From positions 192,825 through 256,824 of the forward strand of contig NZ_FXAP01000001.1 in assembly GCF_900177615.1 (NCBI RefSeq): 64,000 nt of DNA. The letters run 5' to 3'. The position numbers and the translations under genes are program-made. The stretch's first letter is position 1. Each line of letters begins with the position of its first letter. Shown in pieces: positions 1-9,665 of the stretch. This stretch comes from Plantibacter flavus. GTDB lineage: Bacteria > Actinomycetota > Actinomycetes > Actinomycetales > Microbacteriaceae. A model generated the notes under the pieces. The model was given only the letters and a program-made list of their open reading frames with translations. It did not search any database and had not been told where the DNA came from.

Positions 1-581
1 ACGGCGTCCTCGTCCTCGCGGATGCCCTTCAGCACGCGGCCCCACGGGCTGCGCATGAGGAGGAACACGAGGAGTGCGGCGACGGCGAGCAGCAGGATGC
101 CGAAGATGCGGACCCACCACTGGTTCGCGTTGAGCTCCCACGGGCCGAAGCCGTAGATGCCCTCCGGGATCGGGTTCGCGGCCCGGAACCCGGCGTGGTA
201 GTTGCCGAGTCCGTCCGCCGAGTTGGTGAACTCGTCGAAGACCTGCGTGGTGAAGAGGAGTCGGACGATCTCGGCCGCCGCGATGGTGACGATGGCCAGA
301 TAGTCCGCCCGCAGTCGCAGGGTCGGGATGCCGAGGATGAAGGCGAAGACCACCGAGGCCAGACAGCCGACGATGATGCCCGCCCACCACGGGAGGTCGA
401 AGCTCAGGATCGAGATGGCGTAGCCGTAGGCGCCGAGTGCCATGAACCCCGCCATACCGAAGTTCAACAGACCGCCGTAGCCGAAGTGCACGGCCAAGCC
501 GAGTGCTGCGAGCGCGTACGCGATCGTCTCCGGGCTGATGACCCAAGCGAGCGTGTTCGAGAGAATGCTTCCCCAGTCCAT
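1..581 (-). CDS. livM: Branched-chain amino-acid ABC transporter permease LivM (partial)
   Basis: Inner-membrane permease half of a Liv/HAA-type importer. The reading frame runs off the left edge, so only about the first 193 residues are present; the C-terminal half lies outside the window. The protein starts MDWGSILSNTL and shows hydrophobic segments typical of LivM, including AYALAALGLAVHFGYGGLLN and the segment GMAGFMALGAYGYA, where a Leu-Asn-Phe-Gly pattern and a following Gly-Ala-Tyr are family hallmarks. Residues such as LRADYLAIVTIAAAEIVRLL match the conserved permease loop. The start lies 10 nt downstream of the livH stop, so the two are one operon. The ATP-binding and substrate-binding subunits are not in the window. 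Confidence 0.88.
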   Translation of the reverse strand, partial: MDWGSILSNTLAWVISPETIAYALAALGLAVHFGYGGLLNFGMAGFMALGAYGYAISILSFDLPWWAGIIVGCLASVVFAFILGIPTLRLRADYLAIVTIAAAEIVRLLFTTQVFDEFTNSADGLGNYHAGFRAANPIPEGIYGFGPWELNANQWWVRIFGILLLAVAALLVFLLMRSPWGRVLKGIREDEDA

Positions 582-591
582 GCGCGTGCCC

Positions 592-1905
592 CTAACCGAT
601 TCTCTCGCGACGTCCGAGGATGCCCTGCGGTCTCACGAGGAGCACCGCGATGAGCACCACGAGGGCGCCGACGTACTTGATGTCAGACGGGATCCAGAGC
701 GTCGAGACCTCGACGAGGATGCCGATGATGAGGGCGCCGACCATGGCGCCGAAGGCGGTTCCGAGCCCGCCGAGGGTGATGGCCGCGAAGATGAGCAGGA
801 GCAGCTGCGCTCCCATGTCCCACTTGATTCCCGGTCGGAAGTACGCCCACAGGATGCCGGAGAGGCCGGCGAGGGTCGCTGCGAGGATCCAGACGATGCG
901 GACCACTCGGTCGACGTCGATACCGCTGGCCGCGGCGAGGCTCGGGTTGTCCGAGATGGCTCGTGTCGCCTTGCCGGTCTTCGTCTTGATGAGCCACCAG
1001 GCCACGCCGAGGAGCACCACGACGCTGACCGCCATGCTGATCATGTCGGTGACGCTGAGTGAGACCGTGCCGAACAGCTTGATGTTCTCCTCTCCGGAAC
1101 CGGGCAGCTGGAACGTCCCGCCGCCGATGAAGTAGAGGAACACGTAGCGGAGCGCCAGCGACAGGCCGATCGAGACGATCATGACCTGCACGATGCCGAC
1201 GCCCTTGCGTCTCAAGGGTCTCCAGATGCCCGCGTCGAGCGCGAAGCCGAACGCGGCGCTCAGGGCGAGGGCGATGATGATGGCCAGCCAGATCGGCCAT
1301 TGCAGGAACACCCCGAACACGAGCGCCATGATCGCGCCGAAGGTCACCATCTCCGCGTGGGCGAAGTTGCTGAGTCCGGTGGTGCCGAACACGAGGGAGG
1401 CTCCGATGGCGGCGAGGGCCAGCATGAGGCCGAAGTTCAGGCCGTTGACGAGTCGTTCGGCGAGTTGGTCCCAGAAGCTGACGGTGACGCGGACGCCCTC
1501 GCCGAGGAAGAAGTTCACGGACTTCGATTGGGTGAGACCGAACTCGGCCTCGATGGTCGAGCCGCCCTCGGCGACGATGACGCCCTTCGGGAGGGTCTCC
1601 TCGTCGAGCGTTACCTTGTACGTACCTTTCTCGGGGACGCCGATCTTCCACTTGCCGTCGGCGTCGGTGTCGACATCGGCCTTGTAGCCGTTGCCGTCGA
1701 CCGTGATGTTCACGCCTTCGAGTGGTTTGTCGTCGTACTTGACGTTCCCAGCGAAGTAGAAGTCGTACTCCTCGCCCACCTCGTCAGCATGAGCCGGGAC
1801 GGCGCTCATGACGGACGTGAGGGTGATGGCCCCGAACAACAGGGCGATGAGGAGCACGAATCTCCGTGCCAGTCTCGGGTTTCGGGTCGTTCCAGCGAAC
1901 TTCAC
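592..1905 (-). CDS. livH: LivH-type permease with N-terminal secreted beta-domain
   Basis: Branched-chain amino-acid ABC permease of 437 residues, far longer than the usual LivH of about 290. Residues about 1-40 look like a signal peptide (basic Arg cluster, hydrophobic stretch, Ala-His-Ala before the probable cleavage). Residues about 45-140 form a hydrophilic domain ([20 protein letters not shown], then [18 protein letters not shown]) that reads like a carboxypeptidase-regulatory-like or CNA-B-like beta-sandwich. The permease core follows from about residue 150, with [20 protein letters not shown] and [14 protein letters not shown], the usual LivH motifs. The GTG start is preceded by a good ribosome site (GGAGGT, 1909-1914 on this strand). 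The permease assignment is firm; the role of the extra domain is inferred. Confidence 0.85.
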   Translation of the reverse strand: MKFAGTTRNPRLARRFVLLIALLFGAITLTSVMSAVPAHADEVGEEYDFYFAGNVKYDDKPLEGVNITVDGNGYKADVDTDADGKWKIGVPEKGTYKVTLDEETLPKGVIVAEGGSTIEAEFGLTQSKSVNFFLGEGVRVTVSFWDQLAERLVNGLNFGLMLALAAIGASLVFGTTGLSNFAHAEMVTFGAIMALVFGVFLQWPIWLAIIIALALSAAFGFALDAGIWRPLRRKGVGIVQVMIVSIGLSLALRYVFLYFIGGGTFQLPGSGEENIKLFGTVSLSVTDMISMAVSVVVLLGVAWWLIKTKTGKATRAISDNPSLAAASGIDVDRVVRIVWILAATLAGLSGILWAYFRPGIKWDMGAQLLLLIFAAITLGGLGTAFGAMVGALIIGILVEVSTLWIPSDIKYVGALVVLIAVLLVRPQGILGRRERIG

Positions 1906-2124
1906 TGCACCTCCAGTGCCGGGCCACTTCCGTGGACCGTTCTCCTGCGTCGGACAACGCTGTTCGACGATAGAACCTGATTATTGCCTACATGTTTCGC
2001 CCATGCGTATTTCTCCGCATCGATTTGTCGGGATCGTGGAATAGGGGTAGGCCCTGCTCGGTTACGATGGTGATACCGGCAGGTCTGCGTTTCTCCGGTG
2101 TGTTCGTGGCTATGAGAGGGATAA

Positions 2125-3627
<1,503 letters not shown>

Positions 3628-3642
3628 GCACCCGCACGAACA

Positions 3643-3680
3643 CCGACGGTCCGGCAGGCTTCCGCCTGCCGGATCGTCGG
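3643..3680 (+). terminator. Terminator hairpin after guaB
   Basis: Two 17-base arms (3643-3659 and 3664-3680) pair with one G-U and a TTCC loop, 15 nt after the guaB stop. There is no U tract, as is common in actinobacteria. It sits between guaB and the oppositely oriented membrane-protein gene and could serve both. Confidence 0.85.
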
Positions 3681-3691
3681 CGTAGGTGTGG

Positions 3692-3910
3692 TCAGCGCAT
3701 CCGACGCTTGTTCAGAGCGGTTAGCGTCACCCACATGACTAGGGCGAAGCCTCCGATCCACAGGGCGTATAGCAGGTAGCCATCGAGGCCGAATCCCAAA
3801 CGGACCGCCGTCGTGCCACAGATGACGATCCCGACAATGGTGCTGGCGAGGACTGATTGGCGGACGCGTAGAGGTCGCTTAGGAGGAACGTTGTGGGTCT
3901 CAGGGCTCAT
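3692..3910 (-). CDS. Small two-helix membrane protein, cassette partner
   Basis: Unrecognised protein of 72 residues starting MSPETHNVPPKRPLRVRQ. A basic N-terminus is followed by two hydrophobic segments (VLASTIVGIVICGTTAVRLG and YLLYALWIGGFALVMWVTL) and a basic end (NKRRMR). Its ATG overlaps the stop of the upstream secreted-protein gene as ATGA, so the two are translated as a unit; this is why I chose this start over a longer upstream frame. Small size, two helices and coupling to a secreted hydrophobic protein would fit an immunity or helper protein, but that is inference only. Base composition is lower in GC than the flanking guaB and guaB3. Confidence 0.6.
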   Translation of the reverse strand: MSPETHNVPPKRPLRVRQSVLASTIVGIVICGTTAVRLGFGLDGYLLYALWIGGFALVMWVTLTALNKRRMR

Positions 3911-4452
3911 ACGTAGACGCAGCGGCCTTGGTTGCCGCCGATGTAGATCTTCATCTCTCGTCCTCCTTGGCAGATGCCGTTCGTCGCGAGAGCGGTGGAT
4001 GCGACCAAGAGGATGGCTCCGAAGACGACGCACAGCGCGGCGCCGACCCCTGGGAGGAGGCACAACGCTCCTTGAAGGGCCATCGCGCCTCCACCGATGA
4101 TGAGGCCTTGGTCGAAGGCATTGAACAGGACATAGATCCCACCGGAGTCCTGCCCTCCGCCGAGACGCGTGTCGGAAGGGCCTTGTCCCACCGAGAAGCT
4201 GAACCCGTTCTCGAATACGAATGTCTCGATCGTGTCCTCACCTACCTGCTGTGTGGTGAACGGGACTTGTGCTGCCTTCAACTCCTCGACGGCCAGTCGA
4301 AGCTGTTCGGGAGTGATCTCGGGCTGAGCTGATGTGCTCAGGGGCGTCGCGGTAACAGGTGGAGGAGCAGCGTTGGCTGTTGCCGGCGCAGCGAGAGCGA
4401 CGACGACCGCCAGGATTGTTCCGAGACTGAAGGCCCGTGAAGTGGTGAGCAT
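3907..4452 (-). CDS. Secreted glycine-rich hydrophobic protein, unknown function
   Basis: Predicted protein of 181 residues starting MLTTSRAFSLGTILAVVVAL with a clear signal peptide ending near ATANA. A short proline/threonine linker leads to a charged helix (residues about 45-62, EITPEQLRLAVEELKAAQVP), then a middle segment rich in Gly, Phe and Asp. The C-terminal third is strongly hydrophobic with glycine-zipper spacing (GLIIGGGAMALQGALCLLPG, then VGAALCVVFGAILLVASTAL) and ends in a hydrophilic tail with Cys in GRCVYV; four cysteines lie in this region. AGAAGGGGA precedes the ATG, supporting this start over the longer open frame. It is the first gene of a coupled pair. A membrane-active secreted peptide or bacteriocin-like protein is possible; no family is recognised. 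Confidence 0.6.
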   Translation of the reverse strand: MLTTSRAFSLGTILAVVVALAAPATANAAPPPVTATPLSTSAQPEITPEQLRLAVEELKAAQVPFTTQQVGEDTIETFVFENGFSFSVGQGPSDTRLGGGQDSGGIYVLFNAFDQGLIIGGGAMALQGALCLLPGVGAALCVVFGAILLVASTALATNGICQGGREMKIYIGGNQGRCVYV

Positions 4453-4500
4453 GACTTGGTATCCCCTTCTCTGATTGGTGCGCCGCGGTGCGAACCTGGT

Positions 4501-4545
4501 CGTTAATATAGATATTTTAGAATCAAACGTCCAGAGTGTTGACGG
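4501..4545 (-). promoter_or_regulatory. AT-rich promoter region of the secreted-protein cassette
   Basis: The 60 bases from 4501 contain 25 G/C (42 %), the most AT-rich stretch I noticed, just upstream of the cassette on its coding strand. Candidate -10 elements (TATATT, AAAATAT) are visible, but no single -35/-10 pair can be chosen. Confidence 0.4.
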
Positions 4546-4574
4546 GATCCGGTGTTCGTCCACCAAGCGACCGG

Positions 4575-4586
4575 TAGGCTGGTGCG
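4575..4586 (+). promoter_or_regulatory. -10 element for leaderless guaB3
   Basis: TAGGCT at 4575-4580 lies exactly 6 nt before the GTG start at 4587, with no Shine-Dalgarno sequence, so the transcript probably begins at the start codon. Confidence 0.6.
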
Positions 4587-5711
4587 GTGAGCATGGATAT
4601 TGAGATCGGCCGGTCAAAGCGCGCACGGCGCGCCTACGCGTTCGACGACATCGCCGTCGTCCCGTCGCGGCGGACCCGCGACCCACAGGACGTCTCGGTG
4701 TCCTGGTCGATCGACGCCTACCAGTTCGAGATCCCGGTGCTCGCGGCACCGATGGACTCCGTCGTCTCGCCGACGACCGCGATCATGATGGGCCAGCTCG
4801 GCGGCGTCGGCGTCCTCGACCTCGAGGGCCTCTGGACGCGGTACGAAGACCCCGAGCCGCTGCTCGCCGAGATCCGGTCGTTGCCGGTCGGCCGCGCGAC
4901 CGTGCGCATGCAGGAGATCTACTCCGAGCCCATCAAACCCGAACTCGTCACGGCCCGGCTCGCCGAGATCCGCGCGGCCGGTGTCACCGTCGCCGCCGCC
5001 CTCTCGCCGCAGCGCACGCAGGAGCTCTACGAGACGGTCGTCGCCGCAGGGGTCGACCTCTTCGTCATCCGCGGCACCACCGTGTCCGCCGAGCACGTCT
5101 CCAAGAACCAGGAGCCGCTCAACCTCAAGAAGTTCATCTACGAACTCGACGTCCCCGTGATCGTCGGCGGCGCGGCCACCTACACCGCGGCCCTGCACCT
5201 CATGCGGACCGGGGCTGCCGGCGTCCTCGTCGGCTTCGGCGGCGGTGCCGCCTCCACCACGCGGGCCTCGCTCGGCATCCACGCCCCGATGGCGACCGCC
5301 GTGGCCGACGTCGCCGGTGCGCGTCGCGACTACCTCGACGAGTCCGGCGGCCGCTATGTGCACGTCATCGCCGACGGCGGTCTCGGGACCTCGGGCGACA
5401 TCGTCAAGGCCGTCGCGATGGGTGCCGACGCCGTCATGCTCGGGACCGCATTGGCTCGCGCGACGGACGCACCCGGCGGTGGCTGGCACTGGGGTGCCGA
5501 GGCGCACCACCTGCACCTGCCGCGCGGTCGCCGGGTCGAGGTCGGCACCGTCGCGACCCTCGAGGAGATCCTCTACGGCCCGTCGCCGAAGTCGGACGGC
5601 ACGGCCAACCTCATCGGCGCGCTCCGTCGCTCGATGGCCACCACCGGCTACTCCGACCTCAAGGAGTTCCAGCGGGTCGAGGTCGTCGTCGCGCCGTACC
5701 AGGGCGCCTAG
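4587..5711 (+). CDS. guaB3: GuaB3-family IMP dehydrogenase-related protein
   Basis: Cytosolic TIM-barrel protein of 374 residues of the actinobacterial GuaB3 group. It has the barrel and nucleotide-binding glycine motifs (VPVIVGGAATYTAALHLMRT; VIADGGLGTSGDIVKAVAMG) but no CBS domains. At the position of the catalytic loop GSxCTTR of true IMP dehydrogenase it has GGGAASTTRA, with no cysteine, so it should not form the covalent XMP intermediate. The C-terminal LRRSMATTGYSDLKEFQ is characteristic of the group. In many actinobacteria guaB3 lies right after guaB; here the small cassette lies between them. The reaction cannot be told from sequence. The GTG start is chosen because of the -10 element 6 nt upstream. 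Confidence 0.88.
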   Translation: MSMDIEIGRSKRARRAYAFDDIAVVPSRRTRDPQDVSVSWSIDAYQFEIPVLAAPMDSVVSPTTAIMMGQLGGVGVLDLEGLWTRYEDPEPLLAEIRSLPVGRATVRMQEIYSEPIKPELVTARLAEIRAAGVTVAAALSPQRTQELYETVVAAGVDLFVIRGTTVSAEHVSKNQEPLNLKKFIYELDVPVIVGGAATYTAALHLMRTGAAGVLVGFGGGAASTTRASLGIHAPMATAVADVAGARRDYLDESGGRYVHVIADGGLGTSGDIVKAVAMGADAVMLGTALARATDAPGGGWHWGAEAHHLHLPRGRRVEVGTVATLEEILYGPSPKSDGTANLIGALRRSMATTGYSDLKEFQRVEVVVAPYQGA

Positions 5712-5718
5712 CCCTGCC

Positions 5719-5735
5719 GGAAGCGAGCCGCTTCC
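5719..5735 (+). terminator. Weak terminator after guaB3
   Basis: Seven-base arms GGAAGCG and CGCTTCC with a 3-base loop, 8 nt after the stop. A competing hairpin (CGCTT/AAGCG) overlaps it, so the fold is uncertain. Confidence 0.4.
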
Positions 5736-5851
5736 GCAAGCGGTTGTCGGGTCGCATCGGGCCGACTAGCCTCTGAGGCAGAGCCTCGCGGACGAGCACC
5801 TGCCTCCGGCAGGATCATCGCGAGGGCGGTTCCAGCGAGCGGAGTTCGACG

Positions 5852-7585
5852 ATGGCCACCACCCACAACAACGTGTCACGTTCCACCAAGCTGGGGATGG
5901 AGGAGCGCGACGCCGCGATCGAAGCGTTGAAGTCGAAAGAACTCGACATCCTCGTCGTCGGTGGTGGGATCGTGGGCACCGGTGCTGCGCTCGACGCCGT
6001 CACGCGCGGTCTGAGCACCGGTCTGCTCGAGGCGCGTGACTGGGCGAGCGGCACCTCGAGCCGGTCCTCGAAGCTCGTGCACGGCGGTATCCGCTACCTC
6101 GAACAACTCGACTTCCGACTCGTCCGGGAGGCGCTCATCGAGCGCGGGTTGCTGCTGCAGCGCATCGCGCCGCACCTGGTGAAGCCGGTCCGGTTCCTGT
6201 ACCCGCTCAACAAGCCGGTCTTCGAGCGCCTCTACATCGGCGCCGGCATGCTGCTCTACGACCTCTTCAGCTGGAGCGGTGGCCGTCCACCCGGCGTCCC
6301 GCACCACCGCCACCTGTCCAAGCGTCAGGTCCTGACCTCGATCCCGAGCCTGAAGTCCGACGCGTTCGTCGGCGGACTCACCTACTACGACGCCCAGGTC
6401 GACGACGCCCGGTACGTCTCGTCACTCGCGCGGACGGCGTCGGCCTACGGCGCGCACGTCGCGAGCCGCGTACGGGTCGAGGGGTTCGTCAAGGTCGGCC
6501 AGCGCGTCGTGGGCGTCAAGGCGCACGACCTGCAGACCGACGAGCGCTTCGAGATCCGCGCCAAGCAGGTCGTCAACGCGACCGGGGTGTGGACCGACGA
6601 CACGCAGTCGATGGTGGGGGAGCGGGGCCAGTTCAAGGTCCGGGCGTCGAAGGGCATCCACCTCGTCGTCCCGCGCGACCGCTTCCAGTCGAACATGGGC
6701 CTCCTGCTCCGCACGGAGAAGAGCGTCCTCTTCGTCATCCCGTGGGGCCGGCACTGGCTCATCGGCACGACCGACACGGACTGGCACCTCGACAAGGCGC
6801 ACCCGGCGGCGACGGCGGCCGACATCGACTACCTGCTCGACCACGTCAACACGATCCTGGCCGTGCCGCTGACCCGGGAGGACGTCGAGGGCGTCTACGC
6901 CGGCCTCCGTCCGCTGCTGGCCGGCGAGTCGGAGCAGACGTCGAAGCTCTCTCGCGAGCACCTGGTCGCACACTCCGTGCCCGGTCTCGTGGTCATCGCC
7001 GGCGGCAAGTGGACGACCTACCGGGTCATGGCGAAGGACGCGATCGACGCCGCGGTGGACGCACTCGACGGCAAGATCCCGGCCAGCGCGACGGAGAACA
7101 TCGCACTGCTCGGAGCCGAGGGATACCAGGCGGCCTGGAACAAGCGTGGCAAGATCGCGCGGGCCTTCGGGGTGCACACGGCTCGCATCGAGCACCTGCT
7201 GAACCGCTACGGCGTGCTGACGGACGAACTGCTCGACCTCATCAAGGAGGACCCGACGCTCGCCGAAGCGCTGCCGGGGGCGGACGACTACATCGGGGCG
7301 GAGGTCGTCTACGCGGCCTCCCACGAGGGTGCCCTCCACCTCGACGACGTCCTCGCCCGTCGGACCCGCATCTCCATCGAGGCCTGGGACCGCGGTGTCT
7401 CGGCCGCCCCGGTCGCGGCGAAGCTCATGGGTGGGGTCCTCGGGTGGGACGAAGAGCGCATCGAGAAGGAGGTCTCCTACTACCTGAAGCGCGTCGCCGC
7501 GGAGCGGGCTTCGCAGGAGCAGCCGAACGACGAGGCCGCCGACCGCGTGCGCCTGGAGGCCCCGGACATCGTTCCAGGGGCCTGA
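5852..7585 (+). CDS. glpD: Aerobic glycerol-3-phosphate dehydrogenase
   Basis: FAD-dependent, membrane-associated enzyme that oxidises glycerol 3-phosphate to dihydroxyacetone phosphate and feeds electrons to quinones. The 577 residues fit the family. The FAD dinucleotide fold is at about residues 31-60 (LDILVVGGGIVGTGAALDAV). Other family features are SSRSSKLVHGGIRYLEQLDF, the substrate-site region NATGVWTDDTQ, and IGTTDTDW before the C-terminal helical domain. ATG 5852 follows GCGGAG; an internal ATG at MEERDAAIEALK is an alternative that would drop 16 residues. No glpF or glpK is adjacent. A TAGCCT box near 5768 may be its -10. Confidence 0.95.
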   Translation: MATTHNNVSRSTKLGMEERDAAIEALKSKELDILVVGGGIVGTGAALDAVTRGLSTGLLEARDWASGTSSRSSKLVHGGIRYLEQLDFRLVREALIERGLLLQRIAPHLVKPVRFLYPLNKPVFERLYIGAGMLLYDLFSWSGGRPPGVPHHRHLSKRQVLTSIPSLKSDAFVGGLTYYDAQVDDARYVSSLARTASAYGAHVASRVRVEGFVKVGQRVVGVKAHDLQTDERFEIRAKQVVNATGVWTDDTQSMVGERGQFKVRASKGIHLVVPRDRFQSNMGLLLRTEKSVLFVIPWGRHWLIGTTDTDWHLDKAHPAATAADIDYLLDHVNTILAVPLTREDVEGVYAGLRPLLAGESEQTSKLSREHLVAHSVPGLVVIAGGKWTTYRVMAKDAIDAAVDALDGKIPASATENIALLGAEGYQAAWNKRGKIARAFGVHTARIEHLLNRYGVLTDELLDLIKEDPTLAEALPGADDYIGAEVVYAASHEGALHLDDVLARRTRISIEAWDRGVSAAPVAAKLMGGVLGWDEERIEKEVSYYLKRVAAERASQEQPNDEAADRVRLEAPDIVPGA

Positions 7586-7597
7586 ACCGGCGGTGAT

Positions 7598-7623
7598 CGC
7601 CCGCAGCGGAACGGCTGCGGGCG
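7598..7623 (+). terminator. Terminator hairpin after glpD
   Basis: Ten-base arms (7598-7607 and 7614-7623) pair perfectly around a 6-base loop, 12 nt after the glpD stop. Confidence 0.75.
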
Positions 7624-7652
7624 CCTCGGGCGGGCGGGCCAGATGTGGCGGA

Positions 7653-7658
7653 TAGACT
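7653..7658 (+). promoter_or_regulatory. -10 element for the antiporter operon
   Basis: TAGACT lies about 36 nt before the ATG of the TrkA-C subunit, with CTGAGGAG as ribosome site in between. No clear -35 is visible. Confidence 0.4.
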
Positions 7659-7694
7659 AGGAGGACTGCCACAACAAGCCTGAGGAGTACAGCC

Positions 7695-8222
7695 ATGGTG
7701 GATGTTCGGCGGGTCAAACTTCCCGGGGTCGGTGTGCTCCACACCTTCGTCACGGACGACGGCGGCAAGGTCGGCGTCATCGCCCACCGGTCCGGCCACA
7801 GCGACCTCATCACCTTCGCCGACCACGAGGACGGCGCCGATGCCGGTAAGGTGTCGCTCCGGCTCAACGAGGACGAGGCGCACACGCTGGCCGAACTCCT
7901 CGGTGGCACGCAGATCACCGAGTCGCTCAGCGCGCTCGATCAGATCCCCGGCCTCAGCATCGACTGGTTCACCGTCGACTACGAAGACCACATCGCCGGG
8001 CAGCCGCTCGGCAACCCCGCCGAGAAGGGCATGGTCGGGCTGACCGTCGTCGCCGTCGTGCGCGGCGACTCCGCCAACCCGGCCCCTGCGGCGGACTTCC
8101 GGGTCTTCCCGGGAGACACCCTCGTCGTCGCGGGCAGCCCCGAGAAGGTCGCCAAGGCCTTCGCCTACTTCCGTTCGGGCGCCGTCAAGAAGGTCGCCGT
8201 CGACGCTCCGCCCGGAGGGTAG
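7695..8222 (+). CDS. Cation:proton antiporter regulatory subunit, KhtT-like
   Basis: Soluble regulatory protein of 175 residues in the style of Bacillus KhtT, which controls a K+/H+ antiporter. An N-terminal ligand-like half (VRRVKLPGVGVLHTFVTDDG) is followed by a TrkA-C domain at about residues 85-165, with the hallmark FRVFPGDTLVVAGSPEKVAK. No transmembrane helices. It precedes the antiporter gene by 2 nt, so the pair is one operon and presumably one complex. The ATG is preceded by GAGGAG. The ligand cannot be told from sequence; c-di-AMP or pH sensing is known for relatives. Confidence 0.83.
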   Translation: MVDVRRVKLPGVGVLHTFVTDDGGKVGVIAHRSGHSDLITFADHEDGADAGKVSLRLNEDEAHTLAELLGGTQITESLSALDQIPGLSIDWFTVDYEDHIAGQPLGNPAEKGMVGLTVVAVVRGDSANPAPAADFRVFPGDTLVVAGSPEKVAKAFAYFRSGAVKKVAVDAPPGG

Positions 8223-8224
8223 GC

Positions 8225-9601
8225 ATGCTGCACGCCGCGACCGACAACCCCCATCTCGGCCAGGATCTGCTCATCCTCGGCGTCCTGTTCGTCATCGCCT
8301 ACATCCTCGGCCGCCTCGGCAAGCTGATCGGTCTCCCGTCGATCCCCGTCTACATGCTCGTCGGCCTGCTCGCGAGTCCGTACACGGGCTGGTTCCCGCT
8401 CGACTTCGCCAGCGCGCAGATCGAACTCATCGCCGTCTTCGGCCTCGTGCTCCTGCTGTTCAACCTCGGCCTGGAGTTCGATCAGGACGAGTTCTTCGGT
8501 AACGCCGGAAAGCTCATCGTTTCCGGCGGCTCCTACATCCTCGTCAACATGGCCGCCGGGCTGGTGTTCGGGTTCCTGGTCGGGTGGGGCACGCGGGAGG
8601 CGCTCATCATCGCCGGTATCACGGCGACGAGCTCGAGCGCCATCGTCACGAAGCTCCTCATCGAGCTCAAGCGGCTGACGAACGACGAGACGCCGATGAT
8701 CCTGGGCGTCACCGTGGTGGAGGACATCTTCATCGCGATCTACCTCGCCATCGTCGGTGTCGTCCTGAGCGGCGAGACCGAGGTGTGGCCGGTCATCGGC
8801 AAGCTCGCGATCGCCTTCACGTTCATCCTCGTGATGTTCGCGATCGCGCGGTTCGGCGGGCGGTTCGTGTCGCGGCTGTTCCGCACCAAGGACGACGAGC
8901 TCTTCACGATCCTGTTCTTCGGTCTCGCGGTCGCGTTCGGCGGTATCGGCGAGCTCCTCGGGGTCACGGACGCGATCGGCGCGTTCCTCATCGGTCTGGT
9001 CCTCGGAGCCACTCGGTTCCGCAACAAGATCGAGCAGATCGCGATCCCGCTCCGCGATGTGTTCGGTGCGTTCTTCTTCCTGAACTTCGGCCTCGCGCTC
9101 GACGCGACGAAGTTCGGCAGCGTCCTCGTCCCGGTGCTCCTCGCCGTCCTCATGACGGTGGTCCTCAACGTCCTGGCGGGTCAGTTCGTCGCCTGGCTCA
9201 ACGGACTCGGGCCGCAGGCAGGGATCAACGCCGCGGTCATCCTGCAGAATCGCGGCGAGTTCGCCCTCATCCTCGCGACGCTCTCGCTGAGCGCCGGTCT
9301 CAATCCGCTCATCCAACCGTTCGCCGGGCTATACGTGCTCATCATGGCTGTGATGGGCCCGATCGTCGCCGGTCGGTCCGAGCAGATCGGTGCCGTCATC
9401 CTGCGTCCGCGTCGCCGGAAGGCGCGTCGAGTGGAGCAGGTCGACACGACGGCGGAGGAGGCCATCGCGCTCGTCGAGGGTGCGGGCGACGACCAGGACA
9501 CGACGCCCGTCGACACCGATCAAGCGGCCATCGACCGACTCGTCGAACAGGCGATGAACGACCAGGAACCACCAGCACGAAAGCGAGAGCCCGATTACTA
9601 G
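8225..9601 (+). CDS. CPA2-family K+/H+ antiporter, KhtU-like
   Basis: Integral-membrane antiporter of 458 residues. About twelve hydrophobic segments run from residue 13 (DLLILGVLFVIAYILGRLGK) to about 390. Family motifs include LFNLGLEFDQDEF, the inverted half GITATSSSAIVTKLLIELKR, and LGVTDAIGAFLIGLVLGATR with its acidic transport residue. A hydrophilic, acid-rich tail of about 60 residues follows in place of an RCK domain; regulation is supplied by the separate TrkA-C protein encoded just upstream. Exports K+ (or NH4+) in exchange for protons in relatives. Confidence 0.87.
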   Translation: MLHAATDNPHLGQDLLILGVLFVIAYILGRLGKLIGLPSIPVYMLVGLLASPYTGWFPLDFASAQIELIAVFGLVLLLFNLGLEFDQDEFFGNAGKLIVSGGSYILVNMAAGLVFGFLVGWGTREALIIAGITATSSSAIVTKLLIELKRLTNDETPMILGVTVVEDIFIAIYLAIVGVVLSGETEVWPVIGKLAIAFTFILVMFAIARFGGRFVSRLFRTKDDELFTILFFGLAVAFGGIGELLGVTDAIGAFLIGLVLGATRFRNKIEQIAIPLRDVFGAFFFLNFGLALDATKFGSVLVPVLLAVLMTVVLNVLAGQFVAWLNGLGPQAGINAAVILQNRGEFALILATLSLSAGLNPLIQPFAGLYVLIMAVMGPIVAGRSEQIGAVILRPRRRKARRVEQVDTTAEEAIALVEGAGDDQDTTPVDTDQAAIDRLVEQAMNDQEPPARKREPDY

Positions 9602-9665
9602 CACCGCCCCGTCGGCACCAGGCCCCGACAACCACGGACAGGTCCGTCCGACGCTCCGCTCCGTC

